Shown: positions 1 to 7,839, counted from the first letter of the stretch. The stretch: 64,000 nucleotides of DNA from Actinokineospora sp. NBRC 105648 (GCF_030269645.1 NZ_BSTR01000038.1:1-64000), one strand, 5' to 3'. Numbers and translations are program-made. The notes: generated by a model from the sequence alone, not told the origin.

Positions 1-1
1 C

Positions 2-133
2 CACGCCGTGGAATACGGCATCAACCTGCTCAAACAACACCGGGCGGTCGCCACCCGCTACGACAAACTCGCCCTGCACGACCAGGCCACCATCCACATC
101 GCCACGATCAACATCTGGCTACGCCACATCTGA
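2..133 (+). CDS. IS5-family transposase, C-terminal end (partial at window edge)
   Basis: An open frame enters from the left edge and ends at TGA 131-133. It encodes 43 residues that include INLLKQHRAVATRYDKLA, the C-terminal signature of DDE transposases of the IS5 type found in actinomycetes (typically RLKQ-R-ATRYDKLA). The catalytic DDE residues lie outside the window, so I cannot say whether the element is intact. No inverted repeat was recognised after the stop. A second, broken transposase-like fragment lies near 61460, so insertion sequences appear at both ends of the window. Confidence 0.75.
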   Translation, partial: HAVEYGINLLKQHRAVATRYDKLALHDQATIHIATINIWLRHI

Positions 134-199
134 AACACGGCCTAGCCGCCGCGGTGGGGGACCGGCGCTCGGTAAGATCACGCGCGGGAAGGGGACCGC

Positions 200-742
200 T
201 TGCGTGCGCGACTGATCGGTGTGTGCCTGGCGCTCGCGCTCGCCGCGTGTTCGTCGTCGGGCGCCGAGCCGGTTCCCGTCAACGGGGCGGAGATCCCGGT
301 CCGGGACCGGATCGCGATCGAGGGCCTGAGCGGTGAGAGCCTGCTCGAACCCGGTGCCACGGTCTCGCTGTCCGACTTCGCGGGCCAGGTCGTCGTGCTC
401 AACGTCTGGGGCGCCTGGTGCGGACCGTGCCGTGCGGAGACACCGGAGTTGATCGCCGCGCACGACGAGACGGCGGACCTGCCGGTGGGGTTCCTCGGCA
501 TCGATGTGCGCGACAACGACCGGGGCTACGCCGAGGACTTCGCGCGGGACCGGCGGGTGCCGTACCCGTCGATCTACGACCCGCCCGCCCGGACCCTGCT
601 CAAGCTGGGCGAGTACCGGGGCGTGACGGTCCCGGGCACCGTGGTGCTCGACCGGCGGCACCGGGTGGCCGCGGTCTTCCTCGGCGACCTGCTGCGGACC
701 GACCTGGTCCCGGTGGTGCGCCGGGTAGCGGCGGAGACCTGA
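200..742 (+). CDS. TlpA-like thioredoxin-fold lipoprotein
   Basis: 180 residues. The TTG start follows the purine-rich stretch GGGAAGGGGA. A lipoprotein signal ends in LALAAC, so Cys17 is the likely lipidated residue. The thioredoxin fold carries WCGPC (CGPC at about 74-77) and the cis-proline segment VPGT near residue 145. This family (AhpC/TSA/TlpA/ResA) reduces or isomerises disulfides outside the membrane, for example during cytochrome c maturation. No ccsA/ccdA or other cytochrome maturation gene is adjacent in the window, so the physiological partner is unknown. The protein is about as short as other single-domain actinobacterial TlpA proteins and looks complete. Confidence 0.88.
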   Translation: MRARLIGVCLALALAACSSSGAEPVPVNGAEIPVRDRIAIEGLSGESLLEPGATVSLSDFAGQVVVLNVWGAWCGPCRAETPELIAAHDETADLPVGFLGIDVRDNDRGYAEDFARDRRVPYPSIYDPPARTLLKLGEYRGVTVPGTVVLDRRHRVAAVFLGDLLRTDLVPVVRRVAAET

Positions 743-759
743 CCCGGGCCGGACTCACC

Positions 760-902
760 TGGCCGAGCCGGTCGGGCTGGGCGGGGCCGAGTCGGTCGGG
801 CTGGGCCGACTGGCGCGGGCTGATCGGGCCGAGTCGGCTGGTCGATGGGTCGAGTCGATCGGGTCGGGCCGGCTGGGCCGAGTCGGCTGGGCCGGAGTGG
901 TC
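760..902. repeat. Degenerate GC-rich repeats (GGCCGAGTCGG / GTCGGGCTGGGC)
   Basis: The gap between the TlpA-like gene and the Sua5-like gene is filled with imperfect repeats of GGCCGAGTCGG and GTCGGGCTGGGC at irregular spacing of about 20-40 bp. Open frames crossing it give low-complexity peptides and are not credible genes. Confidence 0.6.
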
Positions 903-952
903 GGAGCTGAGCTGATCGGACCACCGGTCGCGGTGGTCCGTAGACTCCGCCC

Positions 953-1573
953 ATGGCCAGGTACTTCGACGTGCACCCGGACAACCCGCAGCGGCGGTCC
1001 ATCGGCCAGGCGGTCGAGCTGGTGCGCGACGGTGGGCTCATCGCCTACCCCACCGACTCCTGCTACGCGCTGGGGTGCGCGCTGGGGAACCGGGACGGCA
1101 TCGACCGGATCCGGGCCATCCGATCACTCGACGACCGGCACCACTTCACCCTGATGTGTCAGGACTTCGCCCAGCTGGGGCAGTTCGTGCACCTCGACAA
1201 CGCGGTGTTCCGGGCGATCAAGGCCGCGACCCCGGGGAGCTACACCTTCATCCTGCCCGCCTCCCGCGAGGTGCCGCGCAGGCTGCTGCACCCCAAGAAG
1301 AAGACCGTGGGGGTGCGCATCCCCGACCACGTGGTGGCCCAGGCCCTGCTGGCGGAGCTGGGGGAGCCGATGCTGTCGAGCACGCTGCTGCTGCCCGGCG
1401 AGGCCGAGCCGATGGTGTCCGGCTGGGAGATCAAAGAGGCGCTCGACCACGTGGTCGACGCGGTCATCGACTCCGGCGAGTGCGGTACGGTACCCACCAC
1501 GGTGATCGACTTCTCGGACGGCGAGCCGGAGATCATCCGGTACGGAGCCGGTGACACCACTCGATTCGAGTGA
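953..1573 (+). CDS. Sua5/YciO/YrdC-family protein (threonylcarbamoyl-AMP synthase-like)
   Basis: 206 residues starting at ATG 953. The YrdC fold is evident from GGLIAYPTDSCYALGCALG near the N-terminus, KKKTVGVRIPDH in the middle and PMLSSTLLLPGE after it. Sua5/TsaC makes threonylcarbamoyl-AMP from threonine, bicarbonate and ATP for the t6A tRNA modification. The YciO branch has the same fold but an uncertain role. The spacing of motifs (YPTDS-Y-LGC, a lysine-rich VGVR segment, no C-terminal Sua5 domain) looks more like YciO than the essential TsaC, so this may be a paralogue. It stands alone, with no other tRNA-modification gene beside it. Confidence 0.85.
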   Translation: MARYFDVHPDNPQRRSIGQAVELVRDGGLIAYPTDSCYALGCALGNRDGIDRIRAIRSLDDRHHFTLMCQDFAQLGQFVHLDNAVFRAIKAATPGSYTFILPASREVPRRLLHPKKKTVGVRIPDHVVAQALLAELGEPMLSSTLLLPGEAEPMVSGWEIKEALDHVVDAVIDSGECGTVPTTVIDFSDGEPEIIRYGAGDTTRFE

Positions 1574-1617
1574 TCGGGCGCGCTCCGGCCGGAGGAACTC
1601 AACCGCCGTTCGGGTTG

Positions 1618-1641
1618 CATCGTGTGTCGATCGACACGATG
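1618..1641. promoter_or_regulatory. Inverted repeat CATCGTGT-N8-ACACGATG in promoter region
   Basis: Perfect 8-bp arms CATCGTGT and ACACGATG flank the self-complementary spacer GTCGATCG. The site lies 37-60 bp upstream of the GTG at 1678. It is followed by TATAAC and then TACTGT, either of which could serve as a -10 box. Because no ribosome-binding site precedes the GTG, a leaderless transcript is possible. This is a candidate operator for a dimeric repressor. Confidence 0.45.
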
Positions 1642-1677
1642 ACTGTATAACGAGCGGATTACGCTACTGTCTGCCGC

Positions 1678-3459
1678 GTGTCGGACACCCAACCTTCACC
1701 CGATCGGCCGTTGCGCGAGACGCCGAAGTTCCCCCCGCGACCGGAGGAGCAGGCAGCGGCGCCCGCCATGATCGTGAGCGCCCTGCCCGACCGGCTGCCC
1801 TGGGCGCCCAAGAGCGCGGCGCCACCGGTACCGGACCAGGTACGAGCCGACCGGGCCGCGCCGCCGGACCACACGCCGCCGCCGCACGCCGGGCAGGCGG
1901 CTCGACCGCGGCAGCCCGAGCAGCTCGGGCACGCGCCGCGGACAACCCGGGCCACCGCACCCCCGCCGCGGGGCGAACAGGTCACCCAGGCGCCGCAGGC
2001 CTTCCAGACCGAGCAGCTCGAACTCCTGCCGCGATCGGTCCACGCCGTCGCGCCGCCGCCCGCGGACGAGCAGGTGGCCGGCCCGCCGGCGACCGACCGC
2101 CCCGGGTCGGTGTCGCAGCCGACCGCGGTGTCGTCGTGGGGCGACCAGGAGGCCGGGCGGCCGTTGGCCGACCCGTTGGGGGCCGTGCCGCAATCGACTG
2201 TGGTGCCGTCGCAGGGTGGGCAGGTGGCCGGACCGGGGCGGTTCGGGGTGAATTCGCAGTCGGTTCAGGCCGCTGTGCTGCCGGACGGTGAGCCGGAGGC
2301 CGGGCCGCGGCCAGCCGATCAGTTCGGGGCGGTGCCGCAGCCGACCGCTGTGCCATCGACTGCTGTGCCATCGACTGTGGTGCCGTCGTGGGGTGGGCAG
2401 GTGGCCGGGTCAGCGCAGGTTCAGCTGTCCGGGGTGGCGCCTGTGGCTGTGCCCCCGCAGCCGGGTCAGTCCACTGTGGTGCCGCGGTCTGCGGCTCAGG
2501 ATTCCGGGATCGCGCCGGGCGGGCTGCCCAAGCGACCGCCGCGTGGGACGGCCGCCGAGTCGGTTGCTGAGCGCGCTGCCGGACGGGCGCCAGGCGCGGG
2601 AGGCGCCGAGATCGGACAGGCGGAGCCGGCCGCGCTCGTCGGCCCGTCAGTGCCGGGCAGTGTGTCCGCGGCCAGGCAGACCGCCGTCGTCGAGGCGGGA
2701 GCCGGTCGGCGCCCGGGGCTGGGGTTCACCCGGTCGCGGCAGACCACCGAGCTGCCCACCGTCGTGGACGCGCCGCCGCCGCTTGCCCGGTCGACCCTCC
2801 AGTCGCTCAGACCGGTGGAGCCGCCACGCGAGCCCCAGCCCGAACCGTCCACCGACCAGCCCGAGGACCCGCCCGCGAAGAAGACCCGGCCGCGCTGGCT
2901 GTTGCCCGCCGCGGCCGTGCTGGTCGCCGCGTTGGTGGCCGCGCTCGTCGCGTGGCTGACCTCCGGTGACGAGCCGCCGCCGGTCCGACCGCGGCCGGAG
3001 GGCGCCTACCTGTTCCAGCGGATGGGCGAGACCGCCGAGCCGTTGCGCGACAGCGATTGCGCCGCGCACGCCTACGGCGAGGTCAAGCAGTTCCTCACCG
3101 ACACCCCGTGCAGGCAGCTCTCCCGCGCGGTCTTCCTCACCGTCACCGACGATGGTCGCACGGTGCACACCGCGATCGCGGTGATCCGCATGCCCGACCG
3201 CTCCAGCGCCGAGCGGCTGGAGCTGCTGGCCCGCCAGGACGCGACCGGCAGCGTCAACGACCTGGTCCGCGAGCGGCGGGTCAGCGTGCCCGGTCTGGAC
3301 CGGCTCAGCCAGGGCGGGTTCGCGGCCACCTCGTTCGACCGGGACGTGGTCATCGCCGAGTCCGACAGCGCCGACCGCAAGCCCGACCTGGCCGCCCACC
3401 GCGCCGAGATGAAGCGGGTCAGCGACGACGCCCTCCGGCTGGGCCGCGAGCTCGGCTGA
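1678..3459 (+). CDS. Proline-rich single-pass membrane protein, unknown function
   Basis: 593 residues from GTG 1678; no Shine-Dalgarno sequence is visible. Residues 1 to about 405 are low-complexity Pro/Ala/Gln/Val sequence with imperfect repeats (QPTAVPST, VVPSWGGQVAG, EAGPRPADQ), presumably disordered and cytoplasmic. One hydrophobic helix follows at about 407-428 (RWLLPAAAVLVAALVAALVAWL). An extracellular domain of about 160 residues comes next, with two cysteines 15 residues apart (SDCAAHAY and TPCRQL) that could form a disulfide. No enzyme motif is visible. The architecture recalls actinobacterial membrane proteins with a disordered cytoplasmic tail and a small extracytoplasmic sensor or adhesion domain, but I do not recognise the family. 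Confidence 0.7.
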   Translation: MSDTQPSPDRPLRETPKFPPRPEEQAAAPAMIVSALPDRLPWAPKSAAPPVPDQVRADRAAPPDHTPPPHAGQAARPRQPEQLGHAPRTTRATAPPPRGEQVTQAPQAFQTEQLELLPRSVHAVAPPPADEQVAGPPATDRPGSVSQPTAVSSWGDQEAGRPLADPLGAVPQSTVVPSQGGQVAGPGRFGVNSQSVQAAVLPDGEPEAGPRPADQFGAVPQPTAVPSTAVPSTVVPSWGGQVAGSAQVQLSGVAPVAVPPQPGQSTVVPRSAAQDSGIAPGGLPKRPPRGTAAESVAERAAGRAPGAGGAEIGQAEPAALVGPSVPGSVSAARQTAVVEAGAGRRPGLGFTRSRQTTELPTVVDAPPPLARSTLQSLRPVEPPREPQPEPSTDQPEDPPAKKTRPRWLLPAAAVLVAALVAALVAWLTSGDEPPPVRPRPEGAYLFQRMGETAEPLRDSDCAAHAYGEVKQFLTDTPCRQLSRAVFLTVTDDGRTVHTAIAVIRMPDRSSAERLELLARQDATGSVNDLVRERRVSVPGLDRLSQGGFAATSFDRDVVIAESDSADRKPDLAAHRAEMKRVSDDALRLGRELG

Positions 3460-3468
3460 GCCCCGGCC

Positions 3469-3486
3469 ACAACCGATCCACAACCG
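3469..3486 (+). promoter_or_regulatory. SARP-type direct repeat ACAACCG-N4-ACAACCG
   Basis: Two identical heptamers ACAACCG (3469-3475 and 3480-3486) start 11 bp apart. Exactly 8 nt downstream lies TACGCA (3495-3500), a plausible -10 box. Heptamers at one-helical-turn spacing, 8 bp before the -10 element, are the known layout of SARP binding sites. The same heptamer pair with the same spacing occurs before the VWA gene at 44766-44783. Confidence 0.6.
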
Positions 3487-3534
3487 GGATGCGCTACGCA
3501 GACCCAGGGGCGGTTGACGAAAGAGGGTTGGTCG

Positions 3535-4290
3535 ATGAGGGCTGTGTTGCTCGCCGCGGCGGTACTGGCCGCCGCGCTGCCGGTGGCGCCCGCGGTCGTG
3601 GGTTCGGCGACGGCCTGCGGGCCCGCCGAGGTCTCGGTCGGGGACTACCGGCAGTACGAGGGCACCGGATCGGGCACGACCGGGTTCGCCTTCACCGTCT
3701 CGGTGGCCGTGGCGACCGGGTGCGCCGCGACCGGGTCGGTGGACTACGTGACCGAGCACGTGACGACGGCGCCCGCCGACCTGGTGCCCGCCACCGGCAC
3801 CCTGCACTGGACCGCGTCCACCGCGGCCCAGCAGGTCGTGGTGGGCGTGGTCCGGGACGCCGCGGCCGAGCCGGAGGAGGCGTTCACGCTGCGGCTGGCC
3901 AACCCGCAGAACCTGGTGATCGCCCGGGAGAAGGGTCGCGGGCAGGTCGTCGACGACGACCTGCCGCCGGTGGAGACCTCGCTGGACGGCGGCAAGATCT
4001 GCTGGCGGTCGCAGGGTGTGGTGGAGCTCGGGGTGCACACCTCGACCCCGGCGCGGGCGCCGATCACGGTGCACTACCGCACGATCCAGCAGGGTCCGAA
4101 CAAGCCGGGCTACTACCCGGTCCGCGACGGGATCATCACCATCCCGACCGGCTCGACCAAGGGCGTGGCCACGGTGCGGCTGATCACCGACCCGACGTTG
4201 CCGGACGAGCAGTTCCTGGTGGAGATCTTCAACCCGTCCGCGGGCACGCTGGGCCTGTCCAAGGTCCCGGTGACGGTCAAGTCCCACTGA
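3535..4290 (+). CDS. Secreted Calx-beta domain protein
   Basis: 251 residues. ATG 3535 is chosen over the upstream TTG 3514 because AAAGAGGG sits 7 nt before it and the protein then opens with a clean signal peptide (MRAVLLAAAVLAAALPVAPA). Residues of about 30-145 form a Calx-beta-like module (VSVGDYRQYEGTGSGTTGFAF, then EPEEAFTLRLANPQN and a VVDDD terminus), a calcium-binding beta-sandwich found in surface and adhesion proteins. The C-terminal half looks like a second, weaker beta-sandwich ending in VPVTVKSH. The protein is exported but has no membrane anchor or sortase motif. A paired-heptamer SARP-type box is 48 bp upstream, so the gene may belong to the regulon of the large SARP protein at 41656. 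Confidence 0.75.
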   Translation: MRAVLLAAAVLAAALPVAPAVVGSATACGPAEVSVGDYRQYEGTGSGTTGFAFTVSVAVATGCAATGSVDYVTEHVTTAPADLVPATGTLHWTASTAAQQVVVGVVRDAAAEPEEAFTLRLANPQNLVIAREKGRGQVVDDDLPPVETSLDGGKICWRSQGVVELGVHTSTPARAPITVHYRTIQQGPNKPGYYPVRDGIITIPTGSTKGVATVRLITDPTLPDEQFLVEIFNPSAGTLGLSKVPVTVKSH

Positions 4291-4296
4291 GGGTTC

Positions 4297-4335
4297 GCGG
4301 GTGGCGCTCGGACCGCCGGTCCGGGCGCCACCCGC
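4297..4335. terminator. Bidirectional hairpin terminator between convergent genes
   Basis: 18-nt arms (4297-4314 and 4318-4335) match with a single mismatch around the 3-nt loop GCC; the stem begins GCGGGTGGCGC. The hairpin fills the gap between the Calx-beta gene and the opposite-strand DUF6191 gene, so it probably terminates both transcripts. Confidence 0.75.
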
Positions 4336-4635
4336 TCAGTCCTCGGTGCGGCGCCGGGGCAGGACGATGCCGCGCTCCAGGTCCTCGCCCAGCCACGGGC
4401 GCTCGCCCTGGGCGTCCTCCTCGCGCATCATCGACGTGGAGTCGCGGTGGTCGAGCTCCGTCCGCTTGGTGCCGTAGAACAGCGCGGTGAACTCGTTGAC
4501 GTAGGTGGAGGTCAACGGGGCCGCCCCCGCCCGGCCGCGGCGCTTGGACCGCGCGAGCTCCACCGTGCCCACCGCCACCATCGCCAGCACGCCGCCCGGG
4601 ATGCTCCAGGTCAGCACCGCCTCCACCGAATCCAT
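4336..4635 (-). CDS. DUF6191 family small membrane protein
   Basis: 99 residues from ATG at 4635. One N-terminal helix (VLTWSIPGGVLAMVAVGTVEL) is followed by a short charged cytoplasmic part with EFTALFYGTKRTELDHRDS and the terminal segment DLERGIVLPRR. That combination of a single helix, an F-ALF-KR-EL motif and a C-terminal D-RG-V-L segment matches the actinobacterial DUF6191 family as I know it. Its function is unknown. The longer open frame extending upstream on the same strand overlaps the LysR gene in another frame and is an artefact. Confidence 0.7.
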   Translation of the reverse strand: MDSVEAVLTWSIPGGVLAMVAVGTVELARSKRRGRAGAAPLTSTYVNEFTALFYGTKRTELDHRDSTSMMREEDAQGERPWLGEDLERGIVLPRRRTED

Positions 4636-4691
4636 ACCCGCGGAACGCCGGTCCGGACCGCCGGGTTCCCGCGAGACCACAGTGGAGTGTG

Positions 4692-5660
4692 CTAGAACGT
4701 CGGCGTGGTGTGCCTGCCCTCGTCGGCCCACCAGCGCTGGAAGTACTCGTTCGCCCCGCGCCGCTGGTAGGTCCGGACGAGCTGGGCGCAGATCTCCTCG
4801 ACGTGCTCGGCGACCACGCTGCGCGGGCAGTAGACCAGCCGCAGGCACTGCCGCAGCGGGTTGCCCGCCAGGCCGCGCAGCCGGAGCCTGCCCGGTCTGT
4901 CCTGCCCGGTGGCCAGCGCGGGCGCCACCGCCACGCCGGTCGAGACCAGTTCCTGCGCGGTGGGGGAGAAGAGCACCTCGTGCTGCTGGTCCATCGACAC
5001 CCCCACCCGGTTGCACACCTGGCTCAGGTAGCTGGGCCACTGGCTCATCCCCGGCGGCTCGTCCACCCACGGGTACTCGGCCAGCGCCTCCAGCCGGATC
5101 TCGCGCTCCTGGGCCAGGGCGTGGTCGGGGGAGAGCATCACCAGCACCGGCTCGGCGGGCACGATCACCACGCTGTGCACCTCGTCGCCGAGCCGGACGC
5201 CGAAGCCGGGCCACTCGTAGACCATCGCCAGGTCCAGGATCCCGTTGGCGACCATGTCGGCGCTGCACTGCGGGTCGGTCTCCTCGGTCAGCCGCACCCC
5301 GGGCGCCCAGTCCCGGCCCGCCAGCCACCGGCTCAGCTCGATGTGCAGGAAACCGCCGTAGCCGCCCAGCCGCAGCGGCGCGGCGCCGGTGAGCCGGGAC
5401 TGGGTCTCGGCCCGCCGCCGGATGCCCTGCAGCCCGCGCAGCACCGCGCGCGCCTCGGTGAGCACGTTGTGCCCGAACGGGGTCGGGCTCGACCCGCGTT
5501 CGGCGCGGAAGAACAGCTGGCCGCCCAGGCTGTTCTCGATGCGCTGGAGCTGCCCGGTCAGCCCCGGTTGGGACAGGCCGAGCACCTTGGCCGCCCGGTT
5601 GAGGCTGCCCGACTCCGCGATGGCCACGATCACGCGCAGGTGGCGGATCTCGACCTCCAT
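4692..5660 (-). CDS. LysR-family transcriptional regulator
   Basis: 322 residues from ATG at 5660, preceded by GGAG at a good distance; the open frame continues further upstream but without family similarity. An N-terminal winged HTH (about residues 3-60: LRVIVAIAESGSLNRAAKVLG, then SQPGLTGQLQRIE) is followed by a LysR effector-binding domain with LTEETDPQCSADMVANGILDLAMV. LysR proteins bind T-N11-A sites and respond to small ligands. The gene is the last on the minus strand below the AKR and SDR genes and near the lipid PKS, so it is a candidate regulator of that cluster. A palindrome at 5832-5844 lies in its upstream gap. Confidence 0.9.
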   Translation of the reverse strand: MEVEIRHLRVIVAIAESGSLNRAAKVLGLSQPGLTGQLQRIENSLGGQLFFRAERGSSPTPFGHNVLTEARAVLRGLQGIRRRAETQSRLTGAAPLRLGGYGGFLHIELSRWLAGRDWAPGVRLTEETDPQCSADMVANGILDLAMVYEWPGFGVRLGDEVHSVVIVPAEPVLVMLSPDHALAQEREIRLEALAEYPWVDEPPGMSQWPSYLSQVCNRVGVSMDQQHEVLFSPTAQELVSTGVAVAPALATGQDRPGRLRLRGLAGNPLRQCLRLVYCPRSVVAEHVEEICAQLVRTYQRRGANEYFQRWWADEGRHTTPTF

Positions 5661-5831
5661 GTGTTGTCTCCGTCCGCAGGGCGGGCGCGAAGCCTGCGTC
5701 GCCAGGTGCCGCGACGCGCCCGGTCGGAACGGCGGACCGCCCGGGGACACCCCGTCCGTGTGTGCGCGCCGGACGGGCGGTAGGCGATTTCGCCGTTCGC
5801 AGCAGGGAAAACGCGGCCGGTCGGACCGCCG

Positions 5832-5844
5832 CACCATTATGGTG
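5832..5844. promoter_or_regulatory. Palindrome CACCATTATGGTG upstream of the LysR gene
   Basis: A perfect 13-bp palindrome (6-bp arms, one central base) lies about 170 bp upstream of the LysR start, in the gap between the LysR and AKR genes. It also fits a T-N-A type LysR half-site arrangement. Possible autoregulatory site; sequence evidence only. Confidence 0.35.
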
Positions 5845-5888
5845 TGGGCCGCGGTGGCTGGCCTATCCCAATGTTGCATAGCGGATGT

Positions 5889-6893
5889 CTATAGTGCCAC
5901 GTGATCCATTGTCCGATATTGCGGTGGGGTGAATGTCAGCCTTGGGTCGGTTTGCACGAAACTTCCCAATAGCTGGTCGACCTGGCTGAGCACGTCGAGG
6001 TCGAGCACGACCCCGGCCGCGCGCGCGTTCTCGCGCACCTGCTCCGGTCGGGAGGCGCCCGCGATCACCGTGCCCACCAACCGGTTCTGCAGCACCCAGG
6101 CCAGCGCCAGCTGGGCCATGGTGAGCCCGCTGTGCTCGGCGACCCCGCGCAGCGGCTCGATCCGGCCCAGCAGCTCGTCGTGCAGCAGCGGCCAGACCAG
6201 CGCGCGGGCCAGTTCCCCGCCCGCGGCCCGGGAGTCGGTCGGCACCCGCCCGTCGCTGTAGCGCCCGGCGAGCAGTCCCTGGGCCATCGACACCGCCGCC
6301 AGCTGCCCGATGCCCAACCGCTCGCAGGCCGGGAGCACCTGCGCTTCCGGTACCCGCCAGAGCATCGAGTACTGCGGCTGGTTGCCCACCAGCGGCACCC
6401 GGTGCCGCTCGGCCAGCCCGGCCGCGTGCTGGATCTGCTCGGCGGTCCACTCCGCGGTGGCGACGTAGTGCACCTTCCCCTGGCGCACCAGGTCGGACAG
6501 GGCCAGGAAGGTCTCCTCCAGCGGGGTCTGGTAGTCGAAACGCAGCAGGTGGTACAGATCCACGTGGTCTGTACCAAGTCGGCGCAGTGAGGCGTGCAGC
6601 GAGGCGAACAGGCTCTTGCGGCTGAGCCTGCCCTGGCTCGGCGCGTCCTCCTCGGGCCAGAACACCCCGGTGCTGAGCACGATCGAGTCCCGCGGTGTGC
6701 CCGCGAGCGCGCGCGCCAGCGCCGTCTCCGCCGCGCCGCGGCCCCACGCCGCGGCGGTGTGGAACAGGGTCACGCCCTCCTCGACCGCGGCCCGCACGCA
6801 CGCCTCGGCACCCGCGGCGTCGTGGGTGAGCCAGTTGCCGTAGCCGATCTCGCTGACCACCAGGCCGCTGCGGCCCAGGTTCCGGTACTGCAC
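5889..6893 (-). CDS. Aldo/keto reductase-fold protein lacking the catalytic tetrad
   Basis: 334 residues, GTG start at 6893, 3 bp after the SDR stop. The sequence aligns throughout with AKRs of the Kv-beta/AKR7-like group (MQYRNLGRSGLVVSEIGYG; SRKSLFASLHASLRRLG; a C-terminal VIAGASRPEQVRENARAAG cofactor loop). The tetrad positions, however, are changed. The usual Asp is His45 (LFHTAAAW), the Tyr is Trp50, the Lys is Gly76 (STGVFW) and the His is Leu117 (DLYHLLRFD). The cofactor-binding C-terminus looks kept. It is therefore unlikely to reduce carbonyls by the normal mechanism. It may bind NADPH as a sensor or subunit, or do altered chemistry. It forms a probable operon with the SDR upstream and LysR downstream. 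Confidence 0.85.
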   Translation of the reverse strand: MQYRNLGRSGLVVSEIGYGNWLTHDAAGAEACVRAAVEEGVTLFHTAAAWGRGAAETALARALAGTPRDSIVLSTGVFWPEEDAPSQGRLSRKSLFASLHASLRRLGTDHVDLYHLLRFDYQTPLEETFLALSDLVRQGKVHYVATAEWTAEQIQHAAGLAERHRVPLVGNQPQYSMLWRVPEAQVLPACERLGIGQLAAVSMAQGLLAGRYSDGRVPTDSRAAGGELARALVWPLLHDELLGRIEPLRGVAEHSGLTMAQLALAWVLQNRLVGTVIAGASRPEQVRENARAAGVVLDLDVLSQVDQLLGSFVQTDPRLTFTPPQYRTMDHVAL

Positions 6894-6896
6894 AGG

Positions 6897-7697
6897 TCAT
6901 CCCTTCCCGTTCGGCAGCGCGGCCAGCGTCTCGCGGATCCACTCGTCCGGGGACGCGGCCTTGCGCGCGTAGGTCTCGCCCGCGCTCGGGTGCGGCAGGA
7001 TCAGCAGCCGCTCCTCGGCCATCGCCGAGACGACCGCCTCGGCCACGTCCTCCGGCTCGATCAGCGGCCCCATGGCCAGTACCGCGGCGGCGGCGGGGTG
7101 GCCCGCGTCGACGCCGTCGAACAGGAACGGGGTGCGCACGCCCAGCGGGCACAGCGCGCTGACCTTGATCCCGCGGGTGTGGTAGGTCAGCGCGAGCCAC
7201 TCGGCCAGCGCCACCGCGGCGTGCTTGGTGACCGAGTAGGGCGCGTCGCCGGGCAGCGTGAGCAGGCCCGCGCTGGAAGCGGTGATCACCAGGTAACCGT
7301 TGCGCGCGCGCAACATCGTGGGCAGCGCGACCTGTGCGGCGTGCACGTGCTGGAGCACGTTGAGCGCGAAGGAGTGCTGCCAGCGCTCGTCTTCGGCGTA
7401 CACCCCGACGCCGTAGGCGATGCCCGCGTTGGAGCAGAACACGTCCAGGCCGCCGTAGCGCTCGACCGCGAGCTCGACCAGCGCCCGCAGGTCGTCCTTG
7501 GCCGCGGCGTCCACCCGCAGGCCCACCGCCCGCCCGCCCGCGTGGTTGATCGACTCGGCCACCTCCTCGGCGGCCGCGCCGTCGAGGTCGGACACGACGA
7601 TCCCGCGCGCCCCGGCGGCGCCGAAGCGCCGGGCCATCGCCGCGCCGATCCCGTGCCCCGCGCCGGTGAGCACCGCCACCCGACCGGTGAGTTCCAT
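6897..7697 (-). CDS. SDR-family NAD(P)-dependent oxidoreductase
   Basis: 266 residues from ATG at 7697, preceded by GGGAG; the extended upstream frame lacks family similarity. Classical SDR motifs are intact: cofactor loop TGAGHGIG (11-18), NAG near 90-92, Asn113, the serine of ITASSAG (141/142), and YSVTK with Tyr154 and Lys158. Ser-Tyr-Lys-Asn catalysis is therefore expected, giving reversible ketone/alcohol conversion with NAD(P)H. It is the first gene of the minus-strand SDR-AKR-LysR unit, divergent from the large lipid PKS. It could modify the PKS product or supply a precursor; the substrate is unknown. Confidence 0.9.
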   Translation of the reverse strand: MELTGRVAVLTGAGHGIGAAMARRFGAAGARGIVVSDLDGAAAEEVAESINHAGGRAVGLRVDAAAKDDLRALVELAVERYGGLDVFCSNAGIAYGVGVYAEDERWQHSFALNVLQHVHAAQVALPTMLRARNGYLVITASSAGLLTLPGDAPYSVTKHAAVALAEWLALTYHTRGIKVSALCPLGVRTPFLFDGVDAGHPAAAAVLAMGPLIEPEDVAEAVVSAMAEERLLILPHPSAGETYARKAASPDEWIRETLAALPNGKG

Positions 7698-7821
7698 GAG
7701 TTCGCTCCCGTTGTCCCGGTGCCGCCGGGTTCGCCGGATCTGTGAAAAATGGCATCGGTGAATTCCCGGCCGACTCGACGCTAACACGGGATCCGGGCCC
7801 GGGTGGGCCGGCTGAAATCTC

Positions 7822-7839
7822 GCTCAAGGGACGCTCAAG
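7822..7839 (+). promoter_or_regulatory. Direct repeat GCTCAAG-N4-GCTCAAG (SARP-like) before the lipid PKS
   Basis: GCTCAAG occurs at 7822-7828 and 7833-7839, an exact 11-bp period typical of SARP operators. It lies in the 289-bp divergent gap, about 150 bp before the PKS start. GAATAT (7850-7855) follows and could be a -10 box, though the spacing (10 nt) is 2 nt longer than the usual 8. Confidence 0.45.

Noticed and set aside
4636-5328. N-terminal extension of the DUF6191 gene
   Set aside because: The longer frame runs antisense-free but out of frame through the LysR gene; the real protein starts at ATG 4635 with a membrane helix.
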